DNA of 64,000 bases from Achatina immaculata (lineage: Eukaryota; Mollusca; Gastropoda; Stylommatophora; Achatinidae). The position numbers and the translations under genes were made by a program. Of this stretch, positions 40,357-52,869 are shown piece by piece. Under the pieces are notes generated by a model. It had not been told where the DNA came from. It searched no databases and saw only the letters and a list, made by a program, of their open reading frames with translations. The DNA is taken from the NCBI GenBank assembly GCA_009760885.1, contig CM019693.1, positions 48,676,751 to 48,740,750 of the forward strand, written 5' to 3'. The first letter of the stretch is position 1, and every line of letters starts with the position of its first letter.

Positions 40357-40795
40357 CTCCCCTGTGTGGTACCCGGGATCTGCAAAGAATAGGACCACTG
40401 TACCCTACCACGCATGATTGTAAAAGGCAACTAAGGAGGGTTCAGCATAGGGCCAGCAACCCTATCTGGTAAAAAAACGAACAGACTGCTACAGAAACAG
40501 AAGCAAGGGAAATAACAAATGCAGGTGGAAGGAGAAATGCTTATCAGGAAACTGAGCCCATGAAGGTTGTGGATGAAAGCCAGCCACTGGAAGTCCCCAG
40601 CCCGACTGCAGACCTCCTGGAACCTAAACACCAAAAGAGACATGGAGAAGAACAACAGAAAGGATGTTGAGCAATAAAGGACTCACCTGGGCAAGAGCAG
40701 AAAAAAAGGCAAAGGACAGGCATTTGTGGAAAACCCTTGCGGAAGCCCCATGTGCCCTGGGCATTTAAGGTTCAGAGAGAGAGAGAGAGTATGTA
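40357..40795 (+). mobile_element. Internally deleted LINE (family A): 5' leader fused to 3' end
   Basis: The first part (GGTACCCGGGATCTGC, AAAGGCAACTAAGGAGGGTT, CAGCATAGGGCCAGCAACCC) looks like the 5' leader common in RTE-type LINEs. At about 40627 it joins CCAAAAGAGACATGGAGAAG, the family A C-terminal coding end, and finishes in TTCAGAGAGAGAGAG. Confidence 0.65.
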
Positions 40796-40828
40796 TGCTG
40801 AAGTCTACTTTTGTTTTGATATTTTTTT

Positions 40829-41075
40829 GCACATTATTTTCACACTGTCTGTCATACATTATGTTTATCCCACCTCTGGGTTATTTTTTTGCACATCATT
40901 TTCACACTCTCTGTCATACATTATGTTCATCCCACCTCTGGGTTATTTTTTTGCACATCATTTTCACACTCTCTGTCATACATTATGTTCATCCCACCTC
41001 TGGGTTATTTTTTTGTACATTATTTTCACAGTCTCTGTCATACATTATGTTCATCCCACCTCTGGGTTGCTGTTT
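40829..41075. repeat. 60 bp tandem array, four units
   Basis: GCACATCATTTTCACACTCT and CTGTCATACATTATGTTCAT with CCCACCTCTGGGTTATTTTT repeat. The 60 bp period leaves three overlapping frames open, so the ORFs here are artefacts. Confidence 0.93.
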
Positions 41076-41199
41076 TGTCCTGTTGTGATTTTTTTTTAAA
41101 TTCTAGTGTAAAATTCACTCGTTTTTTGTTTGTTTTTTTTTCTTTGTGGGTCTTTGTAACTAAGTTTTGTATGTAATATTTTTTAAAATGTTCTTTTTA

Positions 41200-41201
<2 letters not shown>

Positions 41202-41237
<36 letters not shown>
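41202..41237. repeat. (CA)n microsatellite
   Basis: About 18 CA dinucleotides. Confidence 0.95.
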
Positions 41238-41239
<2 letters not shown>

Positions 41240-41509
41240 TGAACCTGATTTACCCCTTTTGAAGAATTCAAGTTTATATACACCAGTTGACACTGCTAAA
41301 AATGGTACAGTCTCCAACATTTTACAGTTCAATAGAAAAAAACAAGAGATACCAGAGAAGTCATTCTTAAGGTTGTACATCAACCATTATTTGTTTCTCA
41401 AAATCTGTCTTTAAAAATTCTTCCCAAAATCTGCTTTGAACCTCCACATCTGAATCTGTCTAAAGTTCTGTCTTCACCAAACTAGCTCTCTGCTGGTTAT
41501 CGTCATATG

Positions 41510-42063
41510 ACTATATATATATATATATAATACACACATCAATTTATATATATATATAATTTGTATATATATATATATATTGATGTGTGTATATATGTTC
41601 CACCATAATTCTGGAATGCCTGGAGCAATTTCAACCAAACTTGGTCTATATATGGCTTATAATCTGGAGAAACTACGTACTGTGCGGGTAACACATAAAT
41701 AGCACCTGGGGGGGGGGGGGAACGTCCGCGTTTATTTTTAGGTGGCTCGGATATAGTTAAGAGATTGCAATTTCCAGTGAGGCGCATTCTTGATCACAAT
41801 CAACAAGTCACAGGGGCAGTCTACACGTTATAGAGTAAAGTCTTTTACAAATTCACTATAATATTAATTTAACTCAAAACTTTATTATATACAACATTTT
41901 TAGTTTCACCTCCAGCAGCAACAATAAATAATTTCTTGTGTGACCCCCCCCCCCCCCGAACAAGCAACGTAAGATTGTCCGTGGGAGAAACATGGCGATC
42001 TCAGGTCCACTCTGCAGTATGAATAATTTATAAATTCCCGAGCAACGCCGGGTAATCAGCTAG
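41510..42063 (+). mobile_element. Second Helitron-like element, interior inverted
   Basis: The 5' region (TGGAGCAATTTCAACCAAAC) and the 3' end (CCCGAGCAACGCCGGG, TAATCAGCTAG, then T) match the 3990-4845 copy in the same direction. The segment 41820-42010 matches that copy's 4530-4710 as reverse complement. The start lies within (TA)n and is approximate. A C-run occurs at 41945-41957. Confidence 0.7.
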
Positions 42064-42069
42064 TCTACT

Positions 42070-43007
42070 ATATCAGACTGACCACATCGGTCCAACTCTT
42101 GTGTTTTCACAGTATTTAACTGTATCTGCCTAACTGTGTCACATCTCTAATTCCTCCCTGCCTTTCGTCTGGGTCTCTTCTCTGTACTTCTGTGTCTTTA
42201 GTGTGTCGGATTGTCTTAGTGTCTGATCTCTCTCGGTCTCCTCGTGTTATCTCTACTTCCAGTTTGATGAACACGCCAGTCGTATTCCTGCAACGCATCT
42301 TATTAGTCCATTGGTTTCGGTCTGCGCGAATGCGGTGTCGAATGTCAATCCCTCTGTTGTATTGCCTGTAGCACTTTCTACCTGTACCCGTTGTCTGGTC
42401 CGCCGCCTGTCCGTCACCAACCAGACTTTTGTTTTTCTGAAATCCTTCTAGTGTCTCTGTCCAGTTTTCTCAGTTTGTCGTCACCTGTTATTTCACCCAC
42501 CAGATGGTCATATCGGCCTATTTTACTTATGCCCGTCTCTTCCTCTGCGCCATTGTGTCAGCCCTTTCTATTCGTCTGTTTCTTCTGCTTACACTTGTCA
42601 GCTCCCGGTCGTAATGGTCTTTCTCTAGTATCGTGGGAATCAGTTTTCTGTCTTATTCCCTAAATTTCCTATCTAACTTTTCTTACTTTAACTTAATGCT
42701 AACTTATAACTATGATGTGTTCATAATTACCGTCATAATTCCATGTTACAAGACACTATATTATAAGAAGAAGGTCGAGAAAGGGAAGGAGGATGTGGTT
42801 AATTATTCGCTGAAACTTTCACGCGTGTGATTCATTTTACAAGGAAATGTGATTTCACGGAAATCATTGATCGCTGGCTATCCCTTTCTCGGAAACCCTT
42901 TGTCGTGGATTTTTAAACAGACCAAGCGGCTATTGTTTGCTCTTTTGCCCACGTAGACGTAGTCGGCGGTGGTGTATCAAACAAAGAACTAAATTAGCGG
43001 ATGACAA
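42070..43007 (+). other. Spacer of mixed composition; candidate 5' UTR exon end for the protease gene
   Basis: No protein similarity was seen in the frames here. GATGACAA followed by GTAAGTCC at 43008 is a good donor in a GC-richer patch (42850-43007). The protease coding exon has its own upstream acceptor at 45799, so an upstream non-coding exon is expected. This position is only a guess. Confidence 0.25.
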
Positions 43008-43548
43008 GTAAGTCCATCATTTAACTAGAGATATAAAGATATCGGCTATTGTTTTCTCAAATATAAGTCTAGCCTTCTCATTGTCACCTGGAATCTGAAG
43101 TCTGGTATGTATGTTATCATTCTCACATACATAAATCTAACTTTATACCTGTGTTAAGTTTTTATCCAAAATAAGTCTAGTTTTATCTACATATAATGCA
43201 GAATTTCTTGCGAACGAACTCTCAAACAGATCTAGTCCTATAAAATTATATAAAATCATCAGTGCAGCTGTTCACAGACAACTTAGTATATTTACATGAT
43301 TAAAGGAAAGTCAAAAAATGTGAACGATGAATGGTGTTTTAATTCTATAAAGAAAACAATTTAGAAAAAAAAAACTCTTTCAGCGAGTGTTTTGCTCAGA
43401 ACGTACTCATCATGGCTTCCGTGTTGTCTTATTCAGAATTCTAACGACAATTTGTCATATGTATTAGGTAGTAAGAGCATGGGAGTGTGTGGATCTAGCT
43501 TAGAATTACTGGAAGCTCTAGTATTTTGCACAATGCGGTCGTATAGAT

Positions 43549-44568
43549 CACTGCTGTATCTAGACCAACAAGCAGCAGTATGAATAAATGGTGAAACAAC
43601 ACCTTGGTTTGACATAAAACAAGGGGTCCGTCAGGGGTCCATATTGTCACATTACTTATTTAACTTGTATACTGAAAATATAATGAGGAATGTTAGAGAA
43701 GATGTAGACAAAGAATATTACGATGCCATAACAATTGGAGATTATGAAATACCAGAGATTAGATATGCTGATGACACAGTATTACTGTCCACAACAAAAA
43801 AGGAATGGAAAAACTAATTATGTCAGTCCGTAAGAACAGCGAAAAGCAAAATCTCTTTCTTAATGCAAAGAAAACTAAATTGATGACAACTGACAAAACA
43901 AACAAGGCAGCTGAAATATGTATCAATGAGGAAAAACTGGAGGAAGTGGAGAGTTTTGAATATCTTGGATCACTACTAACTAATAATGGAGATACAATGA
44001 GGGAAATTAAAAGGACATCTATCGCTCTTCAGAAAGTAAAACAACTAAAGAATCTGTGGAGAGGAGCAGACAGAACCACAAAAATAAGATTTTTAAGGGC
44101 ATGCATCTTTCCCATCGCAACATATGCCCGTGAGACCTGGACACTTAACAAAACAGCTGAGAAACTCTTAAATGCCTTTGAATGTAAATGGTACGGAAGA
44201 GTTCTTCAAATATCATGGACACAAAAAAGGACAAATATATCCATACTACAAGAACTTAATATTGAAGAAGGCTGGCTAGTAAAGAGGATTAAAGAGAGAA
44301 AACTTAAATATTTTGGACACATTAAACGACATGACAGTCTAGAGAAGACCGTCTTGGAAGGGTACATAATGGGACAAAGAAAGAGAGGAAGACTAACTCG
44401 AAGATGGCTGCAAGACATCGTTGATGATCTGCAAATGGACGCATCAGCAGCAGGCCATCTTGCTCACAACCGAGAGGCCTACATGAGTGTTGTTTTGGGA
44501 CGAAAAGTTCCGCAAGGGACATGCAAATGAATGAATGAATGAATGAATGAATGAATGAATGAATGAAT
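43549..44568 (+). mobile_element. 5'-truncated RTE-like LINE (family B), degraded
   Basis: Flanked by GGTCGTATAGAT (43537-43548) and GGTCGTAAAGAT (44569-44580), a 12 bp duplication with one mismatch. The tail is (GAAT)n at 44527-44568. Confidence 0.9.
43552..44530 (+). pseudogene. LINE family B reverse transcriptase remnant
   Basis: Begins LLYLDQQAAV, then a TGA, then GETTPWFDIKQGVRQGSILS, IRYADDTVLLS and, after a frameshift near 43797, an open stretch to GRKVPQGTCK. It parallels 38201-39397 closely but has at least one stop and one frameshift. Confidence 0.88.
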
Positions 44569-44929
44569 GGTCGTAAAGATGTAACAAATGACCCTGCTTT
44601 CGGCGCGTCTACGCTAGTTTGTGCGAACTGGATATTCAAATGTGTAGGAATCACTGAACCATAAGTGAGTGAATCACTTCGCTTTTTTTTTATAATAATC
44701 GTGAGAAGAGGCTGTCTTTTAACTAATGTATACACAGGACTGATTTCTCTTTAAACAAAAATCAAACACCATGAAAGTGTTCATAGATATTAACATGATG
44801 ATAAATCACTAAAGTGAACTAAACTAAAACATTTCTTTAGGAAGATGAAAAGTTGGCCAGAATTCTGATGACGATGATGTTATTGATGGTGGCCACTTGC
44901 CTGGAACTAAAATTTCGGCATATAATACT

Positions 44930-45525
44930 ATCAGTAGGGAGAGAACTAATGGACATCAAGTATGGAGAGAGCTAATGTGCATCAAGCGGGGAGAGAGCTA
45001 ATTGACAACAAGCAGGGAGGGAGCTAATTGACATCAAGCAGATAGAGAACTAATGTACATCAAACAGGGAGAGAACTAATGTGCATCAAGTAGGGAGAGA
45101 GCTAATGTACATCAAGCAGGGAGAAAGCTAATTGACAACAAGCAGGGATAGAGCTAATGTATATCAAGCGGGGAGAGAGCTAATGTGCATCAAATGGGGA
45201 GAGAACTAATTGACAACATGTAGAGTGAGAACTAATTGACATCAAGCAGGGAGAGAGCTAATGTACATCAAGCGGGAGAGAGCTAATTGACAACAAGCAG
45301 GGAGAGAACTAATGGACATCAAGCAGGGAAAGAGCTAATTGACAACAAGCAGGGAGAGAGCTAATTGACAACAAGTGGGGAGAGAGCTAATTGACAACAA
45401 GCAGGGAGAGAACTAATGGACATCAAGCAGGGAGAGAACTAATGTGCATCAAGCAGGGAGAGAACTAATATACATCAAACTGGGAGAGAGCTAATATTCA
45501 TCAAGCAAGGAGAGAGCTAATAGAA
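44930..45525. repeat. Minisatellite of about 30 bp, roughly 19 units
   Basis: Units such as AGGGAGAGAGCTAATTGACA plus ACAAGC, and AGGGAGAGAACTAATGTACA plus TCAAGC, alternate. It lies 280 bp upstream of the protease first coding exon. Confidence 0.92.
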
Positions 45526-45805
45526 TACTGACAATCCTGCAACATGGGGTTTAGAAAGTGGCCAGGAAAAACCGCAGTCCAATATTTAAAATAACATATT
45601 TATGCCAGACTGTCTCGGAAATGGAACACGCCACTCTTTTCAGTGCTAGGTATCTTTGACACAAAATTTGTGCAGATCTTCGTGCGCTTTCTTTAGTAGA
45701 TACAGATAAAATGAAGGATAATAAAATGAATGTTTCGGGTCATACTCATAGTGGCATATAGCAATAATTTTCATTACTTAAAAATTATTTTCGTTTTAGA
45801 ACAAG

Positions 45806-45945
45806 ATGGACACAGTGGCTCTAGCACGCCAGGAACGAGAGAGACAAGGTATGTTAGTTCACGTGATCTCTACGTGATTTCAGTAGTGATATCTTTGATG
45901 AGTATATTTTTTATTCGTGAGAATACTCTGTCTGTCTGTCTGTCT

Positions 45946-45976
<31 letters not shown>

Positions 45977-48900
45977 CGCAGTCAGATATTTAAATTTCCT
46001 GGTTCAGTTCCCCAAACACTGTTATGTCAGGTATTCATTTGTTTTAAGTTCAAAACTTTAGGGAACGTCATTCCCTACCCCACCCCACCACGCACACACA
46101 AACACCCACCCACCCACTTTTCTCTCATTTTGCTACATATTTGCCAGATGGTTTTTGGCATCTCCTGGCCAAATGCCTTTTTTTGCGTAGGAATTATGAA
46201 TCATATGAAGTGGAATTTCTGATAACACGTTTAGCCAAAACATTGTAGAAAACTATAGGCTCAGAGTGTGTCAGTTTCAATAACAAGCAGTTGACGGCCT
46301 CTATAAATCTTTGAACTATTAAAAGTCATGAAAGAAGTAATTAACAAGGGATTACACCTACAACAGCGAGACGAAAACAAATAATGATATGAAGTAAAGA
46401 TACAAACAAAAACCCAAGTGAAATATTCTGACAGACACGAAGGCTCACAGACGAGTAGAACATTTCAGTTACTTCCGAAAACATAATATCAGTTTTTAAA
46501 AATACAGAAGAAATCAATGCAAGAATAGGAAAGGCAAAAGCAGCAAATCATGACTTGAGGAAACCTGTAAAAATATGTGAGTGTTTTACCAGCCAGGAAA
46601 ATAGTCCATCAGCAGCGTCAGTATTACTGGGCAGTTGTGGGACATGCACACAAAATAAACAGATAAAGCAAGAATTATAAGCAATCTGATAAGAGAAATC
46701 ACGACTGCGATAAAACTAGTTCTAGTAATAAAGGTCAACAGAGATGTATAGTTCAGTTTTACAAAAAGATAAAAAGAGTGAAGAAAATGGGGCGGAAGGA
46801 GAGTGGCAGACAGTAAGCTGAGCATGTATAAACAAGGAGCATAACAACAATCCAATATTTCAGCAAAAACTTTTTTAAAGATCACATGCAAAAACAATAT
46901 GACAGATAAAAACCCGAAAAAAACCAGATGAAGAATTAAACATTTATAAGTCCAATTCTGATATTTATATCTGTCCTATGGTCTAGTTATAAGTCCAATT
47001 CTGATATTTATATCTGTCCTATGGTCTAGTTATAACGGTGATATCTATATATGTCTTGTCAATCAATCAAGTGCCGTGCCGTGTGGCGTAGGCGATCATT
47101 TCTCTCCACAGTTTCATGTCTTTAGATCTGTCTTGTAGCCTGGTTATAACGGTGATATCTATATCTGTCTTGTCTGGTTATGACGATGATATCTATATCT
47201 GTCTTGTCTGGTTATGACGATGATATCTATATCTGTCTTGTCTGGTTATGACGATGATATCTATATCTGTCTTGTCTGGTTATGACGGTGATATCTATAT
47301 CTGTCATGTAATCTGGTTATAACGGTGATATCTACATTGGTCTTCCAGGACATTGGGAACCAGAGGTCAGTTATGGTGGAGAGGGAGATCTTCACAAACA
47401 TTACGACACCTGTGAGAAGAATCCAGGTCACCTGAAATTTGTACCTGTTGACAAGTTTAGCATGGAGCACCTTCCCCCTCGATACCACGACAAAGATCTG
47501 CTAGACATAATCCGAGTGACATCTGACCTGACAGTTCGTGTGTCTGTTAAGTATGTCAGTGACAGGAGACCACAGCTGTTTCCGGATAGTACAAGGCCTT
47601 ACCCCTTCTACAGCAAACACGGGGGTAAGATGATGCGGGTGGGGACAGGATGGGTGCAGAGGGCCAGCATTACGAGTAGAAGCATCCATGGAGGGAAAAC
47701 ATGTTGTTGTGAAGAGTGTAAAACTTCTGAAACACCAAAAACGGAGTTTGGTCACATTATCATATTCACAGCATCCCATGTTGTTTTCGATAAAGAGGAG
47801 GCAGTGCATACGACGTGCCATCTATTTTACGACAGAGGCGGTATCCCCGAGGCCTGTTCCGGTGCCATCACTCTCAGTGGGATGTCAAGTGTGAACAGTT
47901 ACGTAAAAAAAGATTTATGTGAAATGACATACATCACCCACAACCTGGATCTGATAGCCAGACTGGAAGAGATTCTGACCAGTTACGAGAGGCTACACAA
48001 TATTTTAATGCAGAGATATCCCTCCCCCTGGTCGGACCAAGAGCTTCTGACATCTCGAGCTGAATGTGTCCCTGATTCTGAGCTGGCGCTGACCATCATC
48101 GTGTCTCACCCTCATGGATGCAGCAAGCAGGTCAGCGTGGGTCATTACACCAGCAAACGTAACTGTGCAGATGGTTCCAGTCAGTACACGTACACTGCAG
48201 CAACATGTCCAGGATCAAGTGGAGCTCTTGTGTACATGCTGGGCAGACCATACTGGATAGGCTGGTCAGATCACGCGCATGGCGGCAGTTGTCATGACAA
48301 CAAGGATCTCAATTACAGTGTAGAAGAAAATGATTTCACTCCTGAGACTGTATCCAGGTAAGTAGACAAATGTATTTGTCATCATCATCATCATCATCGT
48401 CATGGCTTGCTTTGACTCACATGTTGCTGGTCAGACTGTTTCCTGTCTCTATTGCTTCTCTCCACCGCACCCATTGTTTTCTTTAACAATCAGGAAGTGG
48501 TACACAGGATATGCCATCTGTTATATAACAAAGTGACATCAGAAGAGAATGTAGTGACGCCATCACACATAGAGCTCATCTCACTCTAGAATGATTTTCT
48601 GTAAGCATAGTTTCTGTTTCTCTAAAATATTTGTAAAATATCAACAACAACAAAAGTTTGTTTTAACATGTGGATGACTTCAAAATGTTCATCTTCTGCA
48701 TTTGTTAATAGTTCTGATAAAATATAAGTTAAAACTACACATTGTCAGTTTATCAATACCTATGGATTTTCTATCTGTATGTCTGTCTCTCTGTCTGTCT
48801 CACACACACATACACACGCACACATGTAATATATGTGAGACAAAGGCCTTGTGATTACACTGATAAGCACTGTTCCTTCCGCGGCCGCGCACATTTTTGG

Positions 48901-49889
48901 AGCCGAGCAAAAAAAAGAAAAATGAAACTGCTACTTTTATTTTTCCAGTTCCCAGATGTTACTCCGCGCTATGATTGCCATCGAGAAAAATACAGTGATG
49001 TTACATGTTTTTCCTTTACTGTTTCTTTCTTGTTGAGAGATGACTTTCGGATCGAATGTTTCAACAGGTCTTTTATCGCAAGTTTTCGGTAGTACTGTAG
49101 CAGAATCTCTGAATAAGTAAACAAATAAATCGTCATTGCATTTAACTAAATACCAGGAAATGAAAATCACAACAGGTTTATCTTGTTATTAATTTACAGG
49201 CCTTTACAGTGTATATATATATATATAAGTTAATGAAGCAAAATGTGAGCAACAGAAATGTACTCAGAGTAGATAGCAAGTTAGTGGAGGAGGTCAACGA
49301 ATTTGTATACCTTGGCAGCAGAGTAGTAGAAAATGGAGACAGCACAGAGGACATCAACAGCAGACTTACTAGAGCAAACCAGGCTTTTGCAATGCTGCAG
49401 AATATATGGAAATCAAATAAACTAAGCATAAATATAAAAATCAGGATATTTAAGAGTAATGTTCTGAGTGTACTACTCTGTGGAAGTGAATGCTGGAAAA
49501 TCACCAAAACCATAGAAAACAAGTTGAAGTCTTTCCAGACTAAATGTTTACGAAGAATTAGAAAAATATTTTGGCCAAACACCATAAGAAATAATATCTT
49601 CTTTGGCAGAAATGCAGATGAAACCACTGACAACAATTATTGAGGAAAGACACTGGCGATGGTTGGGACATGTGCTCCAAATGACTGACAACTCACTACC
49701 AAAAATAGCACTAAGGTGGATACCACAGGGGAACAGAAGCAAGAGTAGACCAAAAGAGATATGGAGAAGAACAACAGAGAGGATGTTGAGCATTAGAGGG
49801 CTCACCTGGGCAAGAGCAGAAAAAAAGCCAAAAGACAGGCATTTGTGGAAAACCCTTGCGGAAGCCCCCATGTGCCAAGGGCACTTAAG

Positions 49890-49929
<40 letters not shown>

Positions 49930-50346
49930 TCTTATATCTTATATCCTTCCCGTGCCGTTAAACGTCACATAGGGTTCGCAAGGAAGTTCGCCAAATTTTC
50001 CTGTTTTCGGCGAGCTTTTCAACCTCACCAAGGGATTTTATGCCTATTAATTTGGCCTCTCATAACAATGAGTTTCACATAGTGTGCTTCTTTTTTCTTT
50101 GGGCTGTTGTGTTCCACTTGATAGCTTTTTTGGGATTCTCTGATCGTTTTTTCTCATCACGTGACCAACATATATCCATCTCCTTTTCCTGATCACCCAT
50201 GAAACTGGTTGTTGTTCAGTCATCTGTCCTATCTGCATTATTCTTGAATTCGTTCCATGTGATGTCGAGTATTTTCCTTAGGCATTTGTTTTCAAAAGAG
50301 TCTCATTTGTTGTTTATTTCTTTAGTTGTTTTCCAGTTTTCACATG

Positions 50347-50429
<83 letters not shown>

Positions 50430-51238
50430 TACACACATTTGCACACACAATATTTTTTGCACACAGACCTCAAACCCTTAGAGGGACCATTGCACTGTTG
50501 AGTGTGACGAAAGTTTGATAACAGTTGCTTGTGTCCAGTCACTTGTGAGTGTGATGAAAGTTTGACAACAGTTACTTGTGTCCAGTCACTTGTGAGTGTG
50601 ATGAAAGTTTGACAACAGTTACCTGTGTCCAGTCACTTGTGAGTGTGATGAAAGTTTGACAACAGTTACTTGTGTCCAGTCACTTGTGAGTGTGATGAAC
50701 GTTTGACAACAGTTACCTGTGTCCAGTCACTTGTGAGTGTGATGAAACTTTGACAACAGTTACCTGTGTCCAGTCACTTGTGAGTGTGATGAAAGTTTGA
50801 CAAAAGTTACTTGTGTCCAGTCACTTGTCAGACTTTATTCTCAGTTATAATCTGATTCATCTGTTTTATTTCTTGTCACTAACATATCTAGTGTTTATTT
50901 ATATCTACTCAAAACTATAAAGTATGCCTGATACCTGATAACATACAACTATAAAGTATGCCTGATATCTGGTAACATACAGCTATAACATATACATGAT
51001 AACATATGACTATAAAGCATGGCTGATACATGATAACATACAGCTGGGACAATGTAATCTATAATTCATCTAGGACTAAATGTATTATTGCTGTACATGC
51101 TGTCTGATTTTGTAAGTTTTACTTTACTTGTAGTTTTCATTAACATTACTTCTACATGTACCACTTTCAATTTATCTTTTCAGGTTAGCTGCCACATTTA
51201 GTTGCATAAGTCAAGCCCTGTCTGAACAACAGAGTTGA
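45806..51238 (+). CDS. Trypsin-like serine protease-type protein, three coding exons, 368 residues
   Basis: Exons 45806-45848, 47349-48357 and 51184-51238 join in frame (phases 1 and 2; 1107 bp in total). The start [14 protein letters not shown] follows an upstream acceptor (TTCGTTTTAG), so a 5' UTR exon probably exists. Exon 2 carries [10 protein letters not shown], a CCCEEC cluster, TASHVVFD (candidate His, residue 158), THNLDLI (candidate Asp, residue 215) and [10 protein letters not shown] (GxSG, candidate Ser, residue 305): the order His-Asp-Ser of chymotrypsin-fold enzymes. There is no signal peptide, which suggests an intracellular protein. The last exon adds [18 protein letters not shown]. 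Similar proteins are, as I recall, numerous in molluscs; substrate and role are unknown. The second intron holds LINE fragments and a minisatellite. Confidence 0.8.
45948..45980. repeat. (TG)n/(CG)n stretch
   Basis: Alternating TG followed by CGCGCGCG just after a CTGT repeat, in the first intron of the protease gene. Such alternating purine-pyrimidine runs can form Z-DNA. Confidence 0.85.
46586..46900. repeat. Single-copy relative of the foldback arm
   Basis: AATCCAATATTTCAGC, CATGCAAAAACAATATGAC and TTCAGTTTTACAAAAAGA are diverged versions of the 20680-20850 arm. Shadow translations are likewise similar (MFLHV start). Confidence 0.65.
46945..47335. repeat. Compound tandem repeats before protease exon 2
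   Basis: Two units of about 43 bp with GTCCAATTCTGATATTTATA, then about six units of 34 bp with TGGTTATGACGATGATATCT. The array ends just before the exon 2 acceptor at 47348. Confidence 0.88.
48360..49227. other. Protease intron 2, first part, no clear feature
   Basis: Contains a (CAT)n patch at 48379-48400 and CTGT-rich sequence near 48780. No coding similarity. Confidence 0.5.
49228..49890 (+). mobile_element. Truncated RTE-like LINE (family A)
   Basis: Encodes [39 protein letters not shown] and [19 protein letters not shown], with a frameshift near 49603. It starts and ends in (TA)n. Confidence 0.88.
49931..50345 (-). mobile_element. LINE family C 3' fragment
   Basis: The minus strand reads [20 protein letters not shown] and [12 protein letters not shown], closely matching 60160-60270 of the family C copy. 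It abuts the family A fragment across (TA)n and a second, 80 bp (TA)n follows at 50349. Confidence 0.85.
50349..50427. repeat. (TA)n microsatellite, about 80 bp
   Basis: Uninterrupted TA dinucleotides. Confidence 0.95.
50497..50826. repeat. 47 bp minisatellite, seven units
   Basis: GAGTGTGATGAAAGTTTGAC and AACAGTTACTTGTGTCCAGT repeat with few changes, within protease intron 2. Confidence 0.92.
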
Positions 51239-51269
51239 GACCAAACAGTGTTTCCTAGTGGAAAGATAC

Positions 51270-51700
51270 TCAGTCGGTCATTTGCATGACCCTTGTGAAA
51301 CTTCGCCTCCCTAACAGCTCTCCTGTAGGCCTCTCGGTTGTGAGCAAGATGACCTGCTGCTGATGCATCCATTTGCAGATTATCAACAGTGTCTTGCAAC
51401 CAACTTCACCTTGATCTTCCTCTCTTTTTTTTCCCATTATGTACCATTCCAAGATGGTCTTCTCTAGATTATCATGATGTTTAATGTGTCCAAAATATTT
51501 AAATTTTCTCTGTTTAATCCTCTTTACTAGCCAGCCTTCTTCAGTATTAAGTTCTTGTAGTAAGGATATATTTGTTGTTTTTTTTTGTGCCCATGATATT
51601 TGAAGAACTCTTCTATAGCATTTACATTCAAAGGCATTTATGTGTTTCTCATCTGCTACAGCAGTCAATTCACCTCTAAACAAACATTCATCTTCACATA
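51270..51700 (-). mobile_element. LINE family B 3' fragment
   Basis: The minus strand reads ADEKHINAFECKCYRRVLQI and FGHIKHHDNLEKTILEW, with a C-terminal tail ending near 51280. The rest is truncated. Confidence 0.85.
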
Positions 51701-51713
51701 AAAAACATTCACC

Positions 51714-52375
51714 TTCATTCATTCATTCATTCATTTACATGTCCCTTGCAGATCTTTGCCTCCCTAACAGCACTCCTGTAGGCCTCTCGATTGTGAACAA
51801 GAAGGCTTGCTGCTGATGCATCCATTTGCAGATCATCAACAATGTCTTTCAGCCATCTTTGTCTTGGTCTTCCTTTCTTTCTTTTTCCCCTTATGTACCC
51901 TTCCAAGATGGTCTTCTCTAGGTTATCATGACATTTAATGTGTCCAAAATATTTAAGTTTTCTTTGTTTAATCCTCTTTACTAGCCAGCCTTCTTCAGTA
52001 TTAAGTTCTTGTAGTATGGATATATTTATTCTTTTTTGTGTCCTTGGTACTTGAAGAACTCTTCTGTAGCATTTACATTCAAAGGCATTTATGTGTTTCT
52101 CAACTATTTTGTTAAGTGTCCAGGTCTCACAGCCATATCTCCATTATTAGTTAGCAGTGATCCAAGATATTCAAAACTCTCCACTTCTTCCAGTTTTTCC
52201 TCATTGATACATATATCAGCTGCCTTGTTTGTTTTGTCAGTTGTCATCAGTTTAGTTTTCTTTGCATTAAGATAGAGGATTTGCTCTTTGCTATTCTTAC
52301 AGACTGACATAATTAGTTTTTTTAATTCATTTTCATGTAACATTAATAAACTCTGTTCATAAATACTAAGATATG
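51714..52375 (-). mobile_element. Second LINE family B 3' fragment
   Basis: Starts with the CATTCATTCATT tail at 51714 and includes CINEEKLEEVESFEYLGSLL and the ENELKKLIMSVCKNS region. A deletion near 52135 fuses distant parts. It lies next to the previous fragment in the same direction. Confidence 0.85.
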
Positions 52376-52379
52376 ACAA

Positions 52380-52800
52380 AGAATAATCACTACTTTTTAA
52401 TTGAAAACTTTGGGGTCAGACCAGTACATGCATTGTATTTATAATTTATTGTGTATTATCATCCACAAGTTGTCTCTACTCTGGGTTATGTTTTTCTTTG
52501 ACATAATGTATTTTCATTATTATGTTTCCAGTAATCTGTATTGTATGTTCTTGTTATTGTTCCAGTAGTCTGTATTGTATGTTCTTCATCTCATATGCAT
52601 ATTTTTCATCTAAAGTATGTATGGACGTGTATGTTATTCATACAATATGTGTATGTTCTTCAACTAATATGTCTATGGATGTATATATTCTTGATTTAAT
52701 ATGTGTACAGATGCACATTCTTTATGCATGTATGGGTGTGTATGTTCTCTGTGTTATTAAAAATGTTTGTTCAAGATAGACCTATTTTGGTGATTTAAAT
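52380..52800. other. AT-rich spacer with weak internal repetition
   Basis: GTCTGTATTGTATGTTCTT-like phrases recur loosely. No feature supported. Confidence 0.4.
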
Positions 52801-52869
52801 TTTGCACAGACAGATGTATGGTTCAGTTTTACAAAAAAAGATTGAAAAAAAAATGTGGAAAATGAGCAA

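Noticed and set aside
40726..41176. Three overlapping ORFs with apparent hydrophobic repeats
   Set aside because: Products of a 60 bp tandem array; all plus frames are open for the same reason.
42116..42663. Short ORFs in the 42 kb region
   Set aside because: No similarity, conflicting frames on both strands, pyrimidine-rich low-complexity translation.
47501..47821. Minus-strand ORF opposite the protease exon
   Set aside because: Antisense shadow of a well-supported coding exon.
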